The notes beneath the pieces were generated by a model. The model was not told the DNA's origin. It saw only the letters and a list, made by a program, of their open reading frames with translations, and ran no database searches. A DNA stretch of 64,000 nt from Tubulanus polymorphus (lineage: Eukaryota > Nemertea > Palaeonemertea > Tubulaniformes > Tubulanidae), in assembly GCF_964204645.1 (NCBI RefSeq), contig NC_134029.1, positions 17,812,450 through 17,876,449 on the forward strand, in the 5' to 3' direction. This document shows, one piece after another, positions 57,970 to 64,000 of the stretch. The position numbers and the translations under genes are program-made. The number at the start of each line of letters is the position of its first letter. Position 1 is the stretch's first letter.

Positions 57970-58349
57970 CCCCATCACAAGTTAACAATCAGTATTTACA
58001 CAGAATATGTAAGCTTACAAATAGTAGTTCAATTTCAAAACCTTTTTTCATAAAGTTGTCGCTTTATGGCAATGCACTTTCACAGCTATTTGAGTAAAAA
58101 TGTTCTTGCGGGTTACCGTACGTTTCTATGTTGCCTGTTATATGCGTACAAATATATGTCACTAAACAAAGGTTTTTTAAAACTTGTTACAATTTACCAT
58201 AACGTTTTCCAACTCACTTTATCAAACTGGTTTTCCAGAAGATCTGAAAAAACCATTCACTATAATTCATTATTGCTTGAGCATTCTGTAGGCGATTTTA
58301 TGAGCACGAGTATTTTTTCAAATATTTCTTAAATTCCCTCAACCAACTG
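57970..58349. other. Upstream region of the GT31 gene
   Basis: Likely 5' UTR and promoter of the minus-strand gene. No TATA box or other element could be assigned; the plus-strand open stretch at 58066-58332 has no recognisable content. Confidence 0.35.
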
Positions 58350-58660
58350 GGCGCCACGCAGGGCGTTATTAGCGGATTCGAAGTTTCTTTTTCCCAATGG
58401 AGGAGAGACCAGAGGAGAACCTTCGACCAAGAAACTTTGTCGCTATACGGTTTCTGTCCCGTGCAATATGCCGCGCAAAAAGATATATTGCTTCGAAATT
58501 TACCACATCCGTGGTAAATTTCGTTTCTGTGCCGTTTAGGTTTACGCCTAAACAAAGACGCCGGTTTATGAAAACCGGTTTGTAAACCGTTATGAACAAA
58601 GACGATTTTCCTAAAAATGGAAACATTTTGTGCAAACCGATTTCAAACAAATGCAGCTCT
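58350..58660. mobile_element. Diverged, inverted copy of the GGCGCATTTGT MITE
   Basis: The stretch from about 58575 to 58660 read on the minus strand (gcatttgtttgaaatcggtt, tgcacaaa, then aatcgtctttgttcataacg) matches the left end of the MITE at 55980. The far end is not clear (gggcgcc near 58347). Inside it a perfect 13-bp hairpin occurs: cgaaatttaccac (58494-58506), loop atcc, gtggtaaatttcg (58511-58523). Confidence 0.55.
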
Positions 58661-59142
58661 GGATTTTTCAGCATTTTGACTATGAGAAGTGCTATCCTCT
58701 ACGTATCCACCATTACGATTAACACGTATTACCGCTTGATTCAGCCTTGGGAGTATTCAGAACGTAGGGTCTATGGTTGAAACATCGGTCCTTTCGATGT
58801 ACTTCAAGAATCAATGGTCAAACCAGTAAAGTAATTCAGAGACACGACAGTAATTAGAATATATCAGTATCGTTTTATATTTCAGCATATTTATCTTTCC
58901 ACTGCAGCTTACAATATTCTCCACCAGAGAGCTTGTGTTAGACTTTCCCAAGCTCAGTTTTGACTTTCAGAATTCGGGCCTATTTATATCAATTTATCCG
59001 AGTTGAGGTTGATATTTCGACCTTATTTGGTAATTTCAACTAAATCAATAATTAATAATGGTTTGGTGTTGGCCAACAGAATGGTTCATTTAAACTGCGG
59101 AATTTTATAAACGATTGGATTTATAGATATGAAATTATTTCA
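58661..59142. other. Spacer, nothing recognised
   Basis: No gene or repeat could be supported here. Confidence 0.4.
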
Positions 59143-60875
59143 GTTAAGTTAAGTTAAGTTAAGTTTATTGCTCCACAATTAACTCATTGCACAGAGCTAA
59201 ACATACAATACAATATATTTATAGAAAAAGAAAAAACAAAAAACAAAAGAGAAAATTACAATACACGTATATACACATAATAACAACACGGCAAACATGA
59301 CAGATATTAATAGAATAATTGCAAACCTTTTTTGATATATATCGCCAAATTGAGAAGGAGTGATCCAGATAAGTTGAAAAGATTTTGGAGTTGACTTTGC
59401 TGTGGGGAGCGCCAGAAATATCTAGGGATGAATTTAGTTCTTAAATTTTGTGAAAATGAACACACTAAGAGAAAATGAAATTCGTCACCAACCACTCCCA
59501 TATTACACTTAGTGCATATTCTTTCATTGCGCATTCTTTCATATGGCAATATCTACCCTTCTCTATAGGTAACCTATGATTGGAGCATCTGAAACGGCAC
59601 ATCTCTACACGGAGGTTTAAAGGGATGGAAGTTAAATAATCTTCAAATTTGAAACCGGCATGATTTTTAAATTTTCTGTTAGATACAGCAATTGGTGATT
59701 CATTGATTTTCGCGGATATACTGGTCAGTCAGTCTTTGTCGCAAAAGAGCAGTTAGGTGGTTGATGTCAGGGACTGCCTGGTTCTCCCAGAAGTAACCGA
59801 GGCCATTTCTCACAAGGATATTCTTAACATGAATAATCCACTTATTAGATTGTCCATTGATGTGCATATAATAACCATGTCTATTTATTAACGAAGAAAT
59901 ATTGTTTGTTTCATTGACTAATTTTGCCCAAAATTTCACCATTCTGATTTTAACAAAAATATCCAAGGGGTGGCTCCCCAGTTCACCACAGATGAAAATA
60001 CTAGGGGTGGATCGCTTTACTTTAAGTATGTACTTGAAAAAAGATAACTGGACTCGTTCAAGTACCTGGAGGTTTTCAATACCCCAAATTTCGCAGCCAA
60101 ACAATACAATTGGTAATACCATGCTATCAAAAAGTTTTAAAGTTATGTCTAAGTCTAGGGAGTGCTCGCTGGCCTTCTTTAGTACAAAAAATAACGATTT
60201 CCTTGCTTGCTCCGCTAGAGTTTTACGACATTGGACATAGGATCCTGTATAAGAAAAAATTATACCCAGGTATTTATAACTATCAACTATTTCCAGTTTC
60301 TGGCCATTTATAAAGAAATCAGGTATGATCCGTAACCGTCGCTTAGAAAAAATCATCACTTTCGTCTTATCACAATTAATACATAATTTCCACTTTTTCA
60401 GTAGGCATACAGGTTATCAATTAAATGCTGATGTGCTTGTGGACTATCAGCGAATAGGACCGTATCATCGGCGTACATGAGTATTAAAAGTTTAAACCAC
60501 ACACTGTTCTGTTGACCGGGTTTGAAGAAGCTTATGGCTGGGCTATTGTTTTCGAGTAAATAACCTTCCAGGTCATTTAGAAATATTGAAAATAATATTG
60601 GGGAGCGGTTCTCACCTTGTCTTACCCCAGTGAAACTTTCAAAAAATTCTTATCTTGTTTCATTAGAAAAGACACAGGACTTGATGCCTTGATAAATATT
60701 ATGGATAACGTTGAGAATTTTGCCTGTGATACCATTATTAATTAGTTTATGCCAGAGTGCTTTTCGCCAAATGCTATCAAAAGCCTTCTTATAGTCGATA
60801 TAAATGCAGTATAATTTACCATTACTGTTCAAAAAAGCGTCTAGAAGTGTTTTAACACAACCAGGTTGAAAATTG
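59143..60875 (-). pseudogene. Truncated LINE retrotransposon with reverse transcriptase and C-terminal Cys/His domain
   Basis: The 3' end is marked by four to five agtta repeats (59143-59164) and tttattgctcc. On the minus strand, from upstream to downstream: YIDYKKAFDSIWRKALWHKL (RT palm, near 60790), GVRQGENRSPILFSIFLNDL (near 60610), catalytic YADD at 60464-60475, KYLGIIFSYTGSY and LPIVLFGCEIWG (60359-59700), then ICTKC ... GDEFHFLLVC (59549-59307), a conserved Cys/His tail of such elements. It is broken by an in-frame TAA near 60650 and frameshifts near 60410 and 59550, and 5'-truncated near 60875, so the endonuclease is absent. Clade unresolved. Confidence 0.85.
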
Positions 60876-61499
60876 GTTTACATGTACTTGGTTTACATTG
60901 TGACGATGAACACATCGTTAAATGGTCACGTGGTTTTCGAGGTGGGTGTTATACCTAATTCTATTATTCCTAATCCGTGATCGATCCACGTAGATAATGT
61001 CCCGCTAAGATTTTGTTATAACCAAGTGTTTTACCATACCTCCATTGATTCAGGGGTAATTGCCATAAAAGAGATTTCGTTCGAACGAAAAGACAGAATG
61101 TATAGATTCCGCTCAACTCAGAAATAAATCAACGAGTTAAGCGGAATTCGAGTTCGGGTTTTTGACGAAATTGGACAAAAGTTGTTCAAGAATTAAACCA
61201 TTCTGTATCGATCCTAAATGATCCGAAAATGATCTGAAATGATCTGAAAAGTTTGTCAATTGGATGCTAAATAAAAGTAAATTCCGTTATAATGATAATA
61301 ATAATGTATTATTTACGAATTAAATTACAATATGAAGTAGTAGGAATTAGTCAAAAATATTGTAAAATAGGACGTTGGACGACAGGTGAAGTTAACATAC
61401 ACTTATTACCTGAAGGGCCAAGTCGCACATTCACGCCCCATTTCATACATACAAGTAACATGACAAAAAAAAAATCAACATAGAAAATATGATAATTCC
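60876..61499. other. Spacer, no gene
   Basis: Non-coding. It contains a perfect 16-bp palindrome TTTCGTTCGAACGAAA (61075-61090) and a run of 'gatccgaaaatgatctgaaa' half-repeats near 61215-61250. Confidence 0.4.
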
Positions 61500-63420
61500 A
61501 GGATATTCAGTATTTCAGTATTTAGTTTGATCAATTAGAAGTACATAATTTCATCTAAACATATTGAGACATGAGATAAATTTTTACAGTATTTCCAAAC
61601 GACGAGATAGAATGACATAATTTCAGATTCTTCTGTACCAGTTCCAGAGTTTTGGGCTTTTGTGGATTATTGTAAATTGCCTATAATTATGCTTTGTGAA
61701 AGTAACATCTAATTCCTTACATCGACGTATGTTGTGGATGTGTTAAAGTTTGTTTGTAAATAAATTACTGTATCGCTTGGGAAGTAGGTCATTTATAGAT
61801 TTAAACATGAAGTTTAGAACTTGTTGATTATTGATATCGAATATTGTGAGTTGTTTCGTAGATTTGAATAATGGTCCTGAATGTTGTAGGTAATGTTTCT
61901 TATTTATTATGCGCATAGCCTTTTTCTGTAGGATAGAGATTATTTAGTCGTGAGGGGTAGTTGTTAGCCCAGACGATATTACAGTATTGTATGTGAGGTA
62001 ATGGTAATGATTGATATATTGTTTTTAAGGTGTAATTAGGAAGTTTATGTTTTAATTTACAAAGGATAAAAAGTATTCTTCGAAATTTAATTTCAACTTG
62101 ATGTATATGTTGTTCCCATGTAATTTTATCGTCAACTATAACGCCTAAAAATTTGGCAGCTGTCACCTTTTTTTATTTCTTCATCATCAATGTATAGTTT
62201 AATGGTCTTCGTTATTTTAATTCTTCCCGAGAATAATAAAAGGTCTTATCGATATTCAATGATAGTTTATTTTCAATTCGGAGTTCATTTCGGTTACGAG
62301 GGTTTTAGAACATCTATTACTGTGTATTAAACTTGTGTCGTATGCAAAAAGGATGGAGTCTAGGATTTTCGCTGATTCTGTGATATCATTGATATATATT
62401 AAAAATAAAAGTGGCCCTAGAATTGATCCTTGTTGTATTTCAACTTTAATGGCTTTAAAATCCGATAATGCTGAGTTAATGCTAGTTAATATTTTTTAGA
62501 AAGCCAAATTGTTTGTCGGAGAGAATCGCGTGTTTAGTACAGAAGTTCGATAGTCGATTATACATGAGTTTTTCTAGAATTTTGGAAATAGAGGGGAGAA
62601 TTGAGATAGGACGATAATTTGTTTGCTTCGCATGTGTCACCTGATTTAAAGATAGGTACAACTCTAGCCGTTTTGAGTTTACTAGGAACAGTTCCAGAAT
62701 TGAATGATATGTTGAAAATATGGCATAAAGGGGCTACGATTTCCGGTATAACATATCTAATAATTTTCATGGGTACACCATCGGTGCCAGCAGTGTTTGA
62801 GCTTTTGAGTGTTCGTACTAAATCAATAATTTCTGTCTCGACTACTGGAAATAGATAAAAGCTTGATGGGTTTTGATTAGGTAAAAGTGTCGAAAATCTT
62901 GCTAGGTGCTGTTGATACTGTTAGCAAGTTTGGGACCGACGTTAACAAAATAAACATTGAATTCGTTGGCGATAGTGTAAAGATAGGTAGATGGTCAGAG
63001 ATATCAGATATGATCACCCCTGAGGTGTTGTTGTTGGAGATAGAATTTTTGTAAATATTGTCGATCAGAGTAGCCGTATAGTCAGTTATTCTAGTAGGTA
63101 CATGGATGAGTGGTTTAAATCCTGTAGATATGACTCCGTTTAGAAATTTTGAGGTCTGGTACATTGATCACTCTTTAATAGATTTATGGTATAGTCTCCT
63201 AGTAAATAGCACTCAGTTTTGCCTTTCAATAAGTTGGAGTATTCTCTCAAATTCGGTATTAAAATTTTCAATCTTTGTCCCTGGTGGTCTATATATCGTA
63301 CCGGTACCCAGTTTAATATTCTTATTTTTGCAGGATAATTCGATAAATAGACATTCTAATACATGCGTATCATCGGAGATTAGATCCGATCGTAATTTGA
63401 AATTTACATCTTTTTAATAT
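61500..63420 (-). pseudogene. Degraded LINE of CR1/Jockey type, endonuclease and reverse transcriptase remnants
   Basis: Read on the minus strand: GTIYRPPGTKIENF and CYLLGDYTINLLKSD (endonuclease end, about 63300-63190), VPTRITDYTATLIDNIY and SDISDHLPIF (to 62990), VPSKLKTARVVPIFKSGDT (62690-62640), QQGSILGPLLFLIYINDI (about 62440-62385), a decayed catalytic site read as FAYDTSLIHS (about 62345) in place of FADDT, and KFLGVIVDDKITWEQHI with LPHIQYCNIVWANNY (62166-61950). The RT subunit between these is shortened, with many stops and frameshifts. QGSILGPLLFLIYIND is the classic CR1/Jockey-group signature. 5'-truncated at about 63420. Confidence 0.85.
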
Positions 63421-64000
63421 AAAAACGTTACGATTAAGCTTAATTGTTTTGTCTCTTTTCTACTTCCGAAAATTTACTTGCTGCGAAGAAAAATGTACCT
63501 ACGATCATAAACTGCTTTTTCTATCGTATTACCGCGGTGAACTTGTTTGGCGCGAAAATAGAAGACAACGAACGCAACGACCTTGCTGGTATTCAGCGTA
63601 TACGGGCAGCGAGTGAGCGTACTCAATTGCAGAATTAGAGCTCAAGACTAACGAAAGTATATGCTTGGGGTAATCATTTAAATGATTACTCCAAGGTAAG
63701 AGATAAGAGATTACTTCGAAGCCTCAATTTCATTAGTGAGCTCAGACAAGTTGTGGACAGCTCGCCCTATTTGCGTAACATAGTGTCCCTCAACTCAGTT
63801 AACCCGCAGTTTTAATCACGGTATTTATATGTTCAATTCAAATTTATATATTGTGGTTATTGTAATGTAAATTCTATGCGTTTAATACAGAATATAAGCA
63901 GACGGCGACAACTGAAGACGATATGGGAGAAAAATGCAAACGAAGAATTCAAGAGTGAATTTGCATGAAGCCAAATGGATGAGACACGTTATCTACAGTT
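63421..64000. other. Spacer with a 28-bp palindrome
   Basis: No gene recognised. At 63666-63693, tggggtaatcatttaaatga and the following ttactcca form a 28-bp palindrome with one mismatch (perfect over gtaatcatttaaatgattac, 63670-63689). Confidence 0.5.

Overview
This is a eukaryotic, animal genomic window. The genes are split by GT-AG introns, the spacers are rich in retrotransposon and MITE debris, and the protein-coding genes are a ciliary dynein heavy chain and two Golgi-type glycosyltransferases. The repeat styles and compact intron-exon layout fit a marine invertebrate, probably a lophotrochozoan; that placement is inference, since nothing in the window fixes the taxon. There are no bacterial operons, CRISPR arrays or rRNA genes, and I see no intact tRNA gene.

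Layout. 1-899: upstream intron or spacer with an inverted pair of tRNA-like repeat copies. 900-40695 (+): the last seven coding exons of DYNC2H1, the cytoplasmic dynein-2 heavy chain (retrograde intraflagellar transport motor), ending in a TAA stop. The intron between the first two of these exons (982-35923, 34.9 kb) is almost entirely a macrosatellite: 37 head-to-tail copies of a roughly 920-bp unit with higher-order structure. The split glycine codon and the splice phases on the two sides of the array match, so the gene appears to read through it. 41.0-45.4 kb: spacer with MITEs and foldback elements. 45422-46450 (+): an intronless-coding GT11 alpha-1,2-fucosyltransferase-like gene. 46.5-51.8 kb: spacer with several strong hairpins and terminal-inverted-repeat elements. 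51788-54928: a 3.1-kb, AT-rich, nearly perfect palindromic mobile element, flanked by a 6-bp target duplication, with a hairpin at each end, a 24-bp minisatellite at its axis, and a mirror-image pair of a zinc-finger-like gene of about 200 residues (one copy frameshifted). 56713-57969 (-): a two-exon GT31 beta-1,3-glycosyltransferase gene. 55.4-63.4 kb also holds three broken LINE retrotransposons, all on the minus strand, and a MITE family on both sides of the GT31 gene.

The two glycosyltransferases are unrelated families that both act in the secretory pathway on galactose- or GlcNAc-type glycans, so they could work on related glycans, but they lie 10 kb apart on opposite strands and nothing in the sequence shows co-regulation. 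The two most notable objects are the palindromic element, which has features (6-bp duplication, AG...CT termini) reminiscent of Polinton/Maverick-type transposons but with an unusual self-complementary architecture, and the 34-kb satellite inside a conserved ciliary gene.
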